Source: an uncultured Ruminiclostridium sp. (GTDB lineage: Bacteria; Bacillota; Clostridia; Oscillospirales; Acutalibacteraceae). From it: a stretch of 64,000 nt of DNA. Below are positions 53,226 through 61,843 of the stretch, piece by piece. Each line of letters starts with the position of its first letter. The stretch's first letter is position 1. Below the pieces are notes generated by a model. That model worked only from the letters and a program-made list of their open reading frames with translations. It was not told the DNA's origin and did not search any database. The DNA lies in the NCBI GenBank assembly GCA_902490005.1, contig CABUCM010000006.1, forward strand, positions 1-64,000. The letters are read 5' to 3'. Both the position numbers and the translations under genes were made by a program.

Positions 53226-54494
53226 ATGACGGAACTGAAAAGCAAACGGACCGGTGACAGCATTTTTGTGGAAGACCACGCCTCCGGCCTGAAGATCATG
53301 GTTTATCCCAAGCCCGGGTACAGCTCCACCTACGCGGTGTTCGGTACCCGGTACGGCTCCATCAACACACAGTTTAAAGCTGACGGCGAACTGGTCTCCG
53401 TTCCTGACGGCATCGCTCATTTTCTGGAGCATAAAATGTTTGAAAGCGAAGAAGGGGACGCTTTTGCCAAGTACGCGAAAACAGGCGCTTCCGCCAACGC
53501 GTTTACCTCCTTTGACCAGACCTGCTACCTGTTTTCCTGTACGGAAAACTTTGAAGCGTCCTTTGAGATCCTGCTGGATTTGGTTCAATCCCCCTATTTT
53601 ACCGAGCAGACTGTCCAGAAGGAGCAGGGCATCATCGGCCAGGAAATCCGGATGTACGACGACGCGCCGGACTGGCGGGTAATGGTGAACCTGCTGAACG
53701 CTTTATACCATAACCATCCGGTGAAGATCGACATCGCCGGCTCGGTGGAATCTATCGCCCAGATCACGGCGGAAAAGCTTTACCAATGCTACCGGGCCTA
53801 TTATAACCTGCACAATATGGTGCTGTGCGTGTGCGGCAACGTGGATCCTGGTGAGGTCGTCAAAATCGCGGACCGGAAATTAAAGCCGGTGGATAAGGTG
53901 ACCGCGGAAAACGTGTTCCCCCAGGAACCGGAGGGAATTGTCCAGGATCGGATCGAGCAGCGCCTGGCGGTGGCGGTGCCCATGTTCCAGCTTGGCTTTA
54001 AGGAAACCGCAGGGAAAGACAGGGTTTCCCCGGAAAAAACGGTTCAGACCGCCGTACTGCTGGAGGTGCTTTCCTCCAAGGCGTCTCCTCTTTACGAGGA
54101 GCTTTTGGAAAAGGGCCTGATTAATACTTCCTCCTTTGGGTGCGATTATTTCGAGGGGCCGGGCTACGCCTCAGTGGTGTTCGCCGGAGAATCCAGAAAT
54201 CCGGACGAGGCGGCTGCCATGATCCGCAAGGCCTGCAAAAAGCTCCATGAGACCGGTGTGACCCAGGAGCAGTTCCAGTGGGCGAAAAAGGCGGTTTACG
54301 GCAGGACCCTGTCCATGCTCAACAACACGGGCTCCATCGCGAACGCTATGATTAGCCAGTATTTTGCAGGTTACGGCCTGTTTGATTATATTGATAAGGC
54401 GGCGGAGGTGACTCTGGACCAGGTGAACGCCAGGCTGGCGGAGCAGCTGGACGACAGCCGATGCGCTTTATCGGTGGTGTTTCCCCAAGAGTAA
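53226..54494 (+). CDS. ymfH: M16 zinc peptidase, YmfH type
   Basis: 422 aa, starting right after the ymfF stop with AGGAGG before it. The inverted zinc motif HFLEH (in IAHFLEHKMFES) plus the downstream Glu (EQGIIGQEIRMYDD) mark an active M16 subunit. Second domain GKDRVSPEKTVQTAVLLEVL present. No signal peptide. Pairs with the non-catalytic subunit just upstream. Confidence 0.9.
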   Translation: MTELKSKRTGDSIFVEDHASGLKIMVYPKPGYSSTYAVFGTRYGSINTQFKADGELVSVPDGIAHFLEHKMFESEEGDAFAKYAKTGASANAFTSFDQTCYLFSCTENFEASFEILLDLVQSPYFTEQTVQKEQGIIGQEIRMYDDAPDWRVMVNLLNALYHNHPVKIDIAGSVESIAQITAEKLYQCYRAYYNLHNMVLCVCGNVDPGEVVKIADRKLKPVDKVTAENVFPQEPEGIVQDRIEQRLAVAVPMFQLGFKETAGKDRVSPEKTVQTAVLLEVLSSKASPLYEELLEKGLINTSSFGCDYFEGPGYASVVFAGESRNPDEAAAMIRKACKKLHETGVTQEQFQWAKKAVYGRTLSMLNNTGSIANAMISQYFAGYGLFDYIDKAAEVTLDQVNARLAEQLDDSRCALSVVFPQE

Positions 54495-54512
54495 AAAATT
54501 AGGAGGATGTTT

Positions 54513-55625
54513 ATGACACACGTGGAATTTCCGGGCCTCGGGCTTGCGTTTGACGTAAACCCGGTGGCCTTCACCATCGGGAGCTTTGAATTCCGGTGGT
54601 ACGGTATTTTAATCGCGTTGGGTTTTATTCTGGCGTTTATCTACGCGCTGAAAATCTGCAAGCGTTACGAGGTCAACCAGGACCACCTGATCGACTGCAT
54701 CATCGCGGGACTGGTCCTGGGCATCATCGGCGCCAGGCTCTACTATGTGATCTTTTACCCCGGCGATATGTACTGGAAGGATCCTATAAAGATCCTGTAC
54801 ATAAACGAAGGCGGCCTGGGCATTTACGGCGGCATCATCGGCGGCCTGCTGGGCGGCATCATTATGGCGAAAATCCATAAGATGAAAATTCCCGCCGTGC
54901 TGGATATCGCTGTCCAGGGCTTTCTGATCGGCCAGGGCATCGGCCGCTGGGGCAATTTCATCAACCAAGAGGCCTTCGGCACCAACACCAACCTGCCCTG
55001 GGGGATGTACAGCGCAAAAACGGAAAGCTACCTTTCTGGGCAGCAGGCCGCTTTAAAGGCCGCGGGGGTTACCGTGGATCCCACTATGCCGGTGCATCCC
55101 ACCTTTTTGTATGAATCCCTGTGGTGCTTGTTAGGAGTATTGGTCCTTTATTGGTTCAGCAAGAAATTTCAAAAATACAATGGCCAGGTGTTCTTCCTGT
55201 ATCTGATTTGGTACGGCGTGGAACGCTTTGTGGTGGAGGGCTTGCGGACCGACAGCCTGATGGCCGGCAGCTTCCGCGTCAGCCAGATTGTGGCTATTGT
55301 GTCGGCTTTGGCCGGCGTGGTTCTTTTGATTGTTTTCCGCAACAAGGGCAAGGTGGAAGAGGAATACGTTCCTGTTTACGCCAGGCCGGCGGAACTGGAG
55401 GAAGCGGAAGCTATCGAGGAAATGGAAGCGGAAGCCGCGGAGGCGGCTGCCGAGGATAGTGAAGCCGCGAAGGAAAAGGCATTAAGGGAAACTTCGGAAA
55501 CGGAAGCTCCCGAAGCCGAAGAAATGGAAGACGCTGGCGCCGGGCCTGCGGAAGCGGAACCGGATGCGGATGAAAACCAAGAGGAAAAACAGGAGGACGA
55601 GGAAGACCATGGCAAAGATCATTGA
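54513..55625 (+). CDS. lgt: Prolipoprotein diacylglyceryl transferase with a long acidic tail
   Basis: 370 aa from ATG 54513, with AGGAGG at 54501-54506. Transfers diacylglycerol from phosphatidylglycerol to the lipobox Cys of prolipoproteins in the membrane. The Lgt signature GRWGNFINQEAFG and the HPTFLYESLW motif are both present, with about seven membrane segments. Typical enzymes are ~260-290 aa; here residues ~285-370 are a Glu/Ala-rich tail of no recognised fold. The gene's end overlaps folD by 17 bp. Confidence 0.95.
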   Translation: MTHVEFPGLGLAFDVNPVAFTIGSFEFRWYGILIALGFILAFIYALKICKRYEVNQDHLIDCIIAGLVLGIIGARLYYVIFYPGDMYWKDPIKILYINEGGLGIYGGIIGGLLGGIIMAKIHKMKIPAVLDIAVQGFLIGQGIGRWGNFINQEAFGTNTNLPWGMYSAKTESYLSGQQAALKAAGVTVDPTMPVHPTFLYESLWCLLGVLVLYWFSKKFQKYNGQVFFLYLIWYGVERFVVEGLRTDSLMAGSFRVSQIVAIVSALAGVVLLIVFRNKGKVEEEYVPVYARPAELEEAEAIEEMEAEAAEAAAEDSEAAKEKALRETSETEAPEAEEMEDAGAGPAEAEPDADENQEEKQEDEEDHGKDH

Positions 55626-56460
55626 CGGCAAGGCGGTTTCCGCCGCGGTAAGAGCCGGCGCTAAGGAAGAGGTAGAAGCCCTGAAGGCCCAGGGAATTCA
55701 GCCGGGGCTGGCGGTGGTCATCGTAGGAGACGACCCGGCCTCCCGGGTTTACGTAAACAATAAAAAGAAAGCCTGCGCGGAAATCGGAATCCATTCCGAG
55801 GAGTACGCCCTGCCCAAGGAGACCACCCAGCAAGAGCTGCTGGATTTGGTTCAAAAGCTCAACGGGAAAAAGGATATCAACGGGATTTTAGTCCAGCTCC
55901 CCCTGCCCAAGGGACTAGATGAAAAGGAAGTCATCGAGACGATTTCCCCAATTAAGGATGTGGACGCGTTCCACCCCCAGAACGTGGGCCGGATCATGAT
56001 CGGCGACTATCATTTTCTGCCCTGCACGCCCGCCGGCGTAATGGAGCTGTTGAAATCCGCCGAGGTGGAAATCTGCGGCAAGGACTGCGTGGTGATCGGC
56101 AGAAGCAATATTGTGGGCAAGCCCATGGCTATGCTGTTGCTGCACCAAAGCGGCACCGTTACCATCTGCCACAGCAAGACCAAAGACCTGAAAGAGGTTT
56201 GCAAGCGGGCGGATATTTTGGTGGCGGCGGTGGGAATCCCCAAATTTGTCACAGCGGATATGGTGAAGCCCGGCGCCGTGGTCATCGACGTGGGTATGGA
56301 CCGGGATGAAAACGGTAAGCTGTGCGGCGACGTGGACTTCCAGAATGTGGAGCCTATCGCCTCCGCCATTACCCCGGTGCCCGGCGGCGTTGGCCCCATG
56401 ACCATTGCCATGCTGATGAAAAACACCATCCGGGCGGCGAAGCTGCAGAATAAGGATTAG
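55609..56460 (+). CDS. folD: Methylenetetrahydrofolate dehydrogenase/cyclohydrolase
   Basis: 283 aa from ATG 55609 (MAKIIDGKAVSAAVRAG), inside the 3' end of lgt. Bifunctional enzyme converting 5,10-methylene-THF to 10-formyl-THF. Catalytic Lys region YVNNKKKACAEIGIHSE, GILVQLPLPKGL, DAFHPQNVG and NAD(P)-binding GRSNIVGKPMAMLL are all canonical, as is the C-terminal PVPGGVGPMTIAML. Confidence 0.96.
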   Translation: MAKIIDGKAVSAAVRAGAKEEVEALKAQGIQPGLAVVIVGDDPASRVYVNNKKKACAEIGIHSEEYALPKETTQQELLDLVQKLNGKKDINGILVQLPLPKGLDEKEVIETISPIKDVDAFHPQNVGRIMIGDYHFLPCTPAGVMELLKSAEVEICGKDCVVIGRSNIVGKPMAMLLLHQSGTVTICHSKTKDLKEVCKRADILVAAVGIPKFVTADMVKPGAVVIDVGMDRDENGKLCGDVDFQNVEPIASAITPVPGGVGPMTIAMLMKNTIRAAKLQNKD

Positions 56461-56469
56461 TGGGGATAT

Positions 56470-56498
56470 CCGCCAGGGAAGCGGCGCTTCCCTGGCGG
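56470..56498 (+). other. Perfect hairpin between folD and the TfoX-like gene
   Basis: CCGCCAGGGAAGC, 3-base loop, GCTTCCCTGGCGG: a 13-bp stem without a T run, so more likely a stability element or pause than a terminator. Confidence 0.7.
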
Positions 56499-56524
56499 GA
56501 AAATAGAAATGGCGGGTGAAAAAT

Positions 56525-56785
56525 ATGGGCGAATTATCCAAGCTTCCCAATATCGGGAAAGAAGTGGAACGTCAGCTGAATCAGGTGGGGATCGAAACCG
56601 TGGAGGATTTGAAAAAAACAGGCGCGGAAAAGGCCTGGCTGAAAATTCAGGAGATGGATCCCTCCGCCTGTATCAATCGTCTTCAAGCCCTGGAGGGCGC
56701 CCTGTGGGGCGTGAAAAAAACCTTGCTGCCCCAAGAGCGAAAAGACGAGCTGAAGAAATTTTATCAGGAGCATAAGCTGTCTTAA
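56525..56785 (+). CDS. TfoX C-terminal-domain-like protein
   Basis: 86 aa from ATG 56525 (a GTG at 56516 is also possible). Starts GELSKLPNIGKEVERQLNQV, then GIETVEDLKKTGAEKAW, a helix-hairpin-helix-like fold matching the C-terminal domain of TfoX/Sxy without its N-terminal domain. Stand-alone versions are common in Bacillota; function unknown, possibly nucleic-acid binding. Last gene of the rightward ymfF-folD group before a terminator. Confidence 0.8.
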   Translation: MGELSKLPNIGKEVERQLNQVGIETVEDLKKTGAEKAWLKIQEMDPSACINRLQALEGALWGVKKTLLPQERKDELKKFYQEHKLS

Positions 56786-56803
56786 CACGTATTTTTCCTC
56801 AAG

Positions 56804-56840
56804 AAAAAGCCCCTATGGCTCGTAACAGCCATAGGGGCCT
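56804..56840. terminator. Terminator between convergent genes
   Basis: GCCCCTATGGCT (56809-56820) pairs with AGCCATAGGGGC (56827-56838). On the minus strand the stem is followed by TTTTTC, ending the HAD gene; on the plus strand only by CTTTC. Confidence 0.85.
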
Positions 56841-56854
56841 TTCGGATGGCGGCG

Positions 56855-57655
56855 CTATTTGCTTTGCGCCAAAACATATTTTTTGATCATCCGCATCACG
56901 CCGTCGTCGTCGTTAGAGGGCGCGATATAATTGCCGAAGGGCTTCATGTCGTCATTGGCGTTTTCCATGACAAAACTGTATTTCGCCTCCAGCAGCATTT
57001 GAGAGTCGTTATAAAAATCGCCGAAAACCATGGTTTCATCCTTGGTGACGCCAAAACGTTTTTGGAACGCTTTCAGCGCCCGCCCCTTGTTGACTCCCTT
57101 TTTCATCACGTCCAGCCAGATAAAGCCGGAAACCTGCAGGTCCGCGTTGTCTCTTAATGACTGCGGCATCCGCCGGAAGCTGTTTTTCACGGCCCCCGCC
57201 CGGTCGCAGAGGGAAATTTTATAGAAATCCTCATGAATAGAATACAAATCATCGGTTTGCTGGTAGCCGTCGAAATAGGCTAGAATACAGTCGTGAAACC
57301 AAGGTTGGTTTTTGGTGTTGGCATAGGTACCCTGGTCGCTGGTCAGCACCGGCTCTACATCCGGCAGGGCGGCGCAGGCATCCAGAGTCATCTTTACCAC
57401 CTGGGGAGGGATAGGGTCCTTTTGCAGCAGTTTGCCGTGTTCGGCGATCCTGGCGCCGTTGTCGCTAATAAAACAAAGTTCGTCCGAATGGGGGGCGAAA
57501 TCCCGCCGCAGGGTAGGATACGACCTGCCCGAGGCGGCGATGAACCGCACGCCTATTTGATTCAGCTGGTCAATTACGGAAAAGAAGTCTTTGGGAAGCC
57601 GCCTTTGGCTGTCAAGCAGGGTGCCGTCTAAATCTGACGCGATCAGCCGAATCAT
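56855..57655 (-). CDS. Cof-type HAD-IIB family phosphatase
   Basis: 266 aa. Motif I DLDGTLLD (nucleophile Asp near residue 8), motif II region IAASGRSY, motif III Lys in NKGRALKAFQKRFG, motif IV FGDFYNDSQML, with a type-IIB cap between. Such proteins dephosphorylate sugar phosphates, FMN or related metabolites; the specific substrate is not deducible. Single-gene transcript with a terminator at 56804-56840. Confidence 0.92.
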   Translation of the reverse strand: MIRLIASDLDGTLLDSQRRLPKDFFSVIDQLNQIGVRFIAASGRSYPTLRRDFAPHSDELCFISDNGARIAEHGKLLQKDPIPPQVVKMTLDACAALPDVEPVLTSDQGTYANTKNQPWFHDCILAYFDGYQQTDDLYSIHEDFYKISLCDRAGAVKNSFRRMPQSLRDNADLQVSGFIWLDVMKKGVNKGRALKAFQKRFGVTKDETMVFGDFYNDSQMLLEAKYSFVMENANDDMKPFGNYIAPSNDDDGVMRMIKKYVLAQSK

Positions 57656-57846
57656 AGGAATTACCGCCTTTCAGTGTATTCTGGTTTTGTTTTTGCGCCG
57701 CCAATTATACAGCGGAAAACCTTTCCGTATTTATTATACTGGATAGAATGGGCCAATGCTATTCCGCAATCTTTCCGATGTTTTGGAAAGGGGAAAAAAA
57801 ATACTGTGACTTTTGCCGGGAACTGTCTGATTTTCCCTTGGAATGC

Positions 57847-57875
57847 TTGACTTTCCCAATAGGTTATGCTATCAT
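57847..57875 (+). promoter_or_regulatory. Promoter of the rplU-prp-rpmA operon
   Basis: TTGACT (57847-57852), 17-bp spacer, TATCAT (57870-57875). Confidence 0.65.
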
Positions 57876-57956
57876 GGTTAAGCCGCTTATTGCGGGCTTT
57901 TTAAGTGGGTTTTCCCCGCCTGACAGTAGCGAGTTCAAAAGAAGGTAGGTACCAAT
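57876..57956 (+). promoter_or_regulatory. Candidate ribosomal L21 leader
   Basis: Between the promoter and rplU lies a hairpin-forming segment (AGCCGC, loop TTATT, GCGGGCT, then TTTTT at 57880-57903) that resembles the attenuator-like L21 leader known upstream of rplU in Bacillota. A covariance-model match would be needed to confirm it. Confidence 0.5.
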
Positions 57957-58265
57957 ATGTACGCAGTAATCGAAACTGGCGGCAAGCAGTATAAGGTAGA
58001 AAACGGCGATATTGTTTTCGTGGAAAAGCTTTCTGCTGCCGACGATTCCACCGTGGACTTTAAAGTAGTCGCTGTGGGAGGGGAAGATGGCCTGAAGATC
58101 GGCACTCCTTATGTGGATGGCGCTTCCGTTACCGGTAAAGTGTTGAAAACCGGCAAGGGCAAGAAGATCACCGTGATGACCTATAAGCCCAAGAAGGGTG
58201 AAAAACGGAAAATGGGCCACAGACAACCCTATACTAAGGTTCAAATCGAAGCGATCAACGCTTAA
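57957..58265 (+). CDS. rplU: 50S ribosomal protein L21
   Basis: 102 aa, standard length. YAVIETGGKQYKVENGDIVF at the start and MGHRQPYTKVQIEAI at the end are diagnostic. Starts at ATG 57957 after AGGTAGG. Binds 23S rRNA in the large subunit. First gene of rplU-prp-rpmA, the standard Bacillota order. Confidence 0.98.
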   Translation: MYAVIETGGKQYKVENGDIVFVEKLSAADDSTVDFKVVAVGGEDGLKIGTPYVDGASVTGKVLKTGKGKKITVMTYKPKKGEKRKMGHRQPYTKVQIEAINA

Positions 58266-58266
58266 G

Positions 58267-58587
58267 ATGATCCAGGTTGATTTTTTTACCGTGAAAGACG
58301 GCGGGCTGAGCGGCTTTCAAATCAAAGGCCATTCCGGCTCGGCTGATTCCGGAGAGGATATCGTTTGCGCGGCTGTTTCCTCAGCGGCGTATCTGGCGGC
58401 AAACACCATCACCGAAATCCTCCATGTGGACGCCTCTGTCTTTGTGGACGATGGGGAAATGGCGCTGCGGCTGCCCAGGAAAAGCATTTCCCAGTGCGGC
58501 GACATGCTGGCGGGGTTAAAGCTTCACCTGCTCTCTCTGGAAGAACAGTATCCCGAAAATATTCATGTAAATTATACGGAGGTGTAA
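58267..58587 (+). CDS. prp: Ribosomal-processing cysteine protease Prp
   Basis: 106 aa from ATG 58267, 1 bp after the rplU stop. The catalytic dyad is H22 and C34 in GHSGSADSGEDIVCAAVS, at the same residue numbers as in the Staphylococcus enzyme. It removes the N-terminal extension of ribosomal protein L27; the substrate gene follows directly and carries that extension. Confidence 0.96.
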   Translation: MIQVDFFTVKDGGLSGFQIKGHSGSADSGEDIVCAAVSSAAYLAANTITEILHVDASVFVDDGEMALRLPRKSISQCGDMLAGLKLHLLSLEEQYPENIHVNYTEV

Positions 58588-58589
58588 TG

Positions 58590-58874
58590 ATGCTTAAGAT
58601 TAATATTCAGTTGTTTGCTCATAAAAAGGGAATGGGCTCCACCAAGAACGGCCGTGATTCCGAATCCAAGCGTCTTGGTGTGAAGCGTGCCGACGGCCAG
58701 TTCGTATTGGCCGGCAACATTCTGGTAAAGCAGCGCGGAACTCACATCCATCCCGGCGAGAATGTGGGCCGCGGTTCCGACGACTCTCTGTTTGCTCTCA
58801 TCGACGGCAACGTCAAGTTCGAGCGCCAGGGCCGTGACCGCAAGCGCGTCAGCGTTTACGCGGTGGAACAGTAA
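58590..58874 (+). CDS. rpmA: 50S ribosomal protein L27 with Prp-cleavable extension
   Basis: 94 aa from ATG 58590 (GGAGG at 58578-58582); the ATG at 58587 overlaps the prp stop and has poorer spacing. The N-terminus MLKINIQLFAHKKGMGSTKN has the Bacillota extension that Prp cuts after Phe9, exposing AHKKG. The remaining sequence (RDSESKRLGVKRADGQFV) is canonical L27, which contacts the peptidyl-transferase centre. Confidence 0.98.
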   Translation: MLKINIQLFAHKKGMGSTKNGRDSESKRLGVKRADGQFVLAGNILVKQRGTHIHPGENVGRGSDDSLFALIDGNVKFERQGRDRKRVSVYAVEQ

Positions 58875-58887
58875 ACCGAAAGCGAAT

Positions 58888-58932
58888 AAAAAATCCCCCG
58901 GGCCGCTTTACTGTGCCGGGGGATTTCTTTTT
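58888..58932 (+). terminator. Terminator after rpmA
   Basis: AAATCCCCCGG (58891-58901) pairs with CCGGGGGATTT (58916-58926), followed by CTTTTT. From here to 59160 no gene is seen. Confidence 0.9.
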
Positions 58933-59160
58933 GCTTACCCCAAAACCCATGCCTCCAGCTTGGGAATATGAGTAGAATGCTCCAGGACAACAGGAATACT
59001 GCAGGGCGGGCGGCCTGAAGGAGAAAAGCGGAAAGCGCGGCGGCGTTTCGATTTTTTAGAAACGGCGGCTTTTTCCTGAGACCGGCAGCGCTCCAGAGAT
59101 TTTGCGGATACATAAAACGCCGTAAGCGGCGGATAATAAGAAAAGAAAGAGGTGGCGCTC

Positions 59161-60429
59161 TTGTTCGTAGACATTGCAAAAATTAAAATCAAAGCCGGCG
59201 ACGGCGGTAACGGCGCGGTTTCCTTCCGCAGGGAAAAATATGTGGCGGCCGGCGGCCCGGACGGCGGCGACGGCGGCCGCGGGGGCAGTATTGTTTTCCA
59301 GGCGGACACCAACCTTTCCACCCTGGCGGATTTTCGTTATCAAAGGAAATATACGGCGCAAAACGGCGAAAACGGCCGGGGTAGCCGGTGCAACGGCAAA
59401 AGCGCGCCGGATTTGATCATTCGGGTGCCCTTGGGTACGATTGTGAAGGAAGCGGAAACCGGCAGGATCATCGCGGATGTTTCCGACCAGGAGCCCCATA
59501 TCGCCGCCAAAGGCGGCAAGGGCGGCTGGGGTAACATTCATTTCGCCACCCCCACCCGGCAGGTGCCCCGTTTCGCAAAGCCCGGCCTCCCGGGGGAAGC
59601 AATGGAGGTGACCCTGGAACTGAAACTGCTGGCTGACGTGGGCCTGGTGGGCTTTCCCAATGTGGGGAAATCCACGCTGGTTTCCGTGGTCAGCGAGGCT
59701 AAGCCCGTGATCGCCGACTATCATTTTACCACCATCACCCCGGTGCTGGGAGTGGTCCATTTGGGAGAAACCTCCTTTGTGATGGCGGACATCCCCGGCC
59801 TCATTGAAGGCGCCTGGGAGGGACTGGGTCTGGGACACCAGTTCCTGCGCCATGTGGAGCGGTGCCGCATGCTGGTGCACATCGTGGATGTGTCCGGCAG
59901 CGAGGGAAGGGACCCGAAAGAAGATTTTCGCGTTATCAACCAGGAATTGAAAAAATTCAATCCCGCCCTGGCCAAGCGGCCCATGCTGGTGGCGGGGAAT
60001 AAATGCGACCTGGCCACCGAGGAACAGATTCAGGAATTCAAGGAATTTGTGGAGAGCCAGGGCTACCAGTTTTATCCCATCATGGCGGCCATTAATTATG
60101 AGGTGGATCCTTTGCTGAAAAAAATCCAGGAGATGCTTTCCACCCTGCCCCCGGTGGAGCGGTACGAGGCGGAGCCTGTGCCGGTGCTTCCCGCGGAGGA
60201 AATCGGCGAGCACGAGGTAAAAATCACCGTGCAGGACCACATTTATTTCGTAGAGGGCGAATGGCTGTTACAGGTGATGAAATCGGTGAATTTCGACGAT
60301 TACGAATCCCTGCAGTATTTCCAGCGGGTGCTAATTAACGGCGGGGTCATCGACCGCCTTCGGGAGTCGGGTATCCAGGAAGGGGACACGGTGAGCATCT
60401 ATGATGTGGAATTCGATTTTGTCAATTAA
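59161..60429 (+). CDS. obgE: GTPase ObgE/CgtA
   Basis: 422 aa from TTG 59161, giving the typical start FVDIAKIKIKAGDGGNGAVS, 6 nt after AGAGGTG; the GTG at 59152 overlaps that site. Order: glycine-rich Obg domain (~1-157), G domain (G1 GFPNVGKST, G3 DIPGLIEG, G4 NKCDL), and the C-terminal OCT domain (~340-422). Ribosome-associated GTPase involved in large-subunit assembly and stress response. Essential in most bacteria. Followed immediately by mrnC. Confidence 0.97.
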   Translation: MFVDIAKIKIKAGDGGNGAVSFRREKYVAAGGPDGGDGGRGGSIVFQADTNLSTLADFRYQRKYTAQNGENGRGSRCNGKSAPDLIIRVPLGTIVKEAETGRIIADVSDQEPHIAAKGGKGGWGNIHFATPTRQVPRFAKPGLPGEAMEVTLELKLLADVGLVGFPNVGKSTLVSVVSEAKPVIADYHFTTITPVLGVVHLGETSFVMADIPGLIEGAWEGLGLGHQFLRHVERCRMLVHIVDVSGSEGRDPKEDFRVINQELKKFNPALAKRPMLVAGNKCDLATEEQIQEFKEFVESQGYQFYPIMAAINYEVDPLLKKIQEMLSTLPPVERYEAEPVPVLPAEEIGEHEVKITVQDHIYFVEGEWLLQVMKSVNFDDYESLQYFQRVLINGGVIDRLRESGIQEGDTVSIYDVEFDFVN

Positions 60430-60858
60430 TTGGCGCTATGCCAAAAGACGGGGAGGTGCGGCGGCATAGAACGGTTTTTAAAAGAAGCCTGCGCGCCGGA
60501 GGAGCTGAGCCCCTTGGCCCTGGCCTTTATCGGGGATGGGGTTTACGATTTGCTGGTCCGGGAGGCGCTGGTGTGCCAGGCCAACCGCCAGGCGGGCAAG
60601 CTGCACAAAATGGCGGTGGAGCAGGTGAAATGCCAGGCGCAGGCCCAAAGGATGGAAAAGATACTGCCTCTTTTGACCGAGGAGGAGCAGGCGGTTTATA
60701 AACGGGGGCGAAACGCCCATACCACACATACGCCGAAAAATGCCACCAGCGCCGATTATCACAGCGCTACCGGCATGGAGGCGCTGTTCGGCTATCTGTA
60801 CCTAAAGGGTGAGCTTGCCAGGCTCAGGGACTTGTTTTTGTTCATGAGCCGGGAGTGA
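60430..60858 (+). CDS. mrnC: Mini-ribonuclease 3
   Basis: 142 aa if begun at TTG 60430, which abuts the obgE stop but has no ribosome site. The conserved body starts at ~residue 14 (IERFLKEA, then LSPLALAFIGDGVYDLLVRE with the RNase III catalytic Asp) and includes VYKRGRNAH and YHSATGMEALFGYLYL with the second acidic site. GGGAGG at 60451-60456 points instead to the in-frame ATA at 60466, giving 130 aa and a rare non-canonical start. Processes 23S rRNA ends; lacks the dsRNA-binding domain as usual. Confidence 0.93.
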   Translation: MALCQKTGRCGGIERFLKEACAPEELSPLALAFIGDGVYDLLVREALVCQANRQAGKLHKMAVEQVKCQAQAQRMEKILPLLTEEEQAVYKRGRNAHTTHTPKNATSADYHSATGMEALFGYLYLKGELARLRDLFLFMSRE

Positions 60859-60881
60859 TTTTTAAGAAGGAGGCCGTTGCC

Positions 60882-61772
60882 ATGAAAAGAAAGAATATTA
60901 CCTCGAAACAAGCTTGGGAGCTTTTGTGGGACGGCGCTGCTTTTATTGCGGGCAGCTTTTTGTTCGCGGTGGCGGTGAATGTGTTCACCGCTCCCAATAA
61001 TATCGCGCCGGGAGGCTTGACCGGCCTTTCCACCATGGCGAATTATTTGTTCGGCGCCCCCATCGGCACCACAATCTTGATTTTCAATATTCCCCTGTTT
61101 ATCTGGGGCGTTGTGAAAGTGAATTTCCGGTTTATTCTAAAAACCTTGGCGGCTACGGTGATCTCGTCTATTACCATCGACGTGACCGCAGGGCTGTTTC
61201 CTCCTTATCGGGGGGACTTGATGCTGGCGGCCCTGTTCAGCGGCGTGCTGAGCGGCGCTGGTCTGGGTTTGATTTTCATGCGGGGCGGCACCACCGGTGG
61301 CACAGACCTGGTGGCCAACCTCATCGGCAGAAATTTCAGGCACCTTTCCCTGGGTAAACTTGTTCTGCTGGTAGACCTGGTGGTGGTAGTGATTTCCGCC
61401 TTTGTATACCGGAACTATGAAAGCCCCCTGTACGCCATCATCAATATCTTTGTCACCTCCAGGCTCATCGACGCTGTGCTTTACGGCGCCGATACGGGAA
61501 CCGGTAAAATGATGTTTATTATTTCGCCGAAAAACAAAGAGATCGCTGGGCGGATCATGACGGAGATTTCGAGAGGAGTGACGGAACTGCGTTCCCGGGG
61601 AGGCTACCGGGGCGAGGAGGGGGAAGTTCTCCTCTGCGCGGTGCGGCGGTCGGAGGTGTACAAAACCCAGGATATCATACGGTCGGTGGACCCGGACGCT
61701 TTTGTCATCGTAGGCGACGCGGGCCAGATTTCCGGCGAAGGCTTTAAACAAAGCTCCAAAGCGGAGAAATAG
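60882..61772 (+). CDS. YitT-family membrane protein with DUF2179
   Basis: 296 aa from ATG 60882, after AGAAGGAGG; the GTG at 60855 overlapping mrnC is less likely. About five to six membrane segments (FIAGSFLFAVAVNVFTAPNN, IAPGGLTGLSTMANYLFG, GLGLIFMRGGTTGGTDL) followed by a cytosolic DUF2179 domain (~210-285, GKMMFIISPKNKEIAGRIMT). A widespread Bacillota family; transport role suspected but not established. Confidence 0.92.
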   Translation: MKRKNITSKQAWELLWDGAAFIAGSFLFAVAVNVFTAPNNIAPGGLTGLSTMANYLFGAPIGTTILIFNIPLFIWGVVKVNFRFILKTLAATVISSITIDVTAGLFPPYRGDLMLAALFSGVLSGAGLGLIFMRGGTTGGTDLVANLIGRNFRHLSLGKLVLLVDLVVVVISAFVYRNYESPLYAIINIFVTSRLIDAVLYGADTGTGKMMFIISPKNKEIAGRIMTEISRGVTELRSRGGYRGEEGEVLLCAVRRSEVYKTQDIIRSVDPDAFVIVGDAGQISGEGFKQSSKAEK

Positions 61773-61777
61773 GCATA

Positions 61778-61825
61778 GAAAAAGCCATACCAAATCCTCC
61801 TTATGGGAAGACCTGGTACGGCTTT
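61778..61825 (-). terminator. Terminator of the minus-strand Asn/Gln-rich gene
   Basis: Read on the minus strand, AAAGCCGTACCA pairs fully with TGGTATGGCTTT (one G-U pair) and is followed by TT and CT after the T run. On the plus strand the same position gives an A-C mismatch and no T tract, so the minus direction is the functional one. Confidence 0.75.
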
Positions 61826-61843
61826 GGCTTTGCAGCAGATGGG

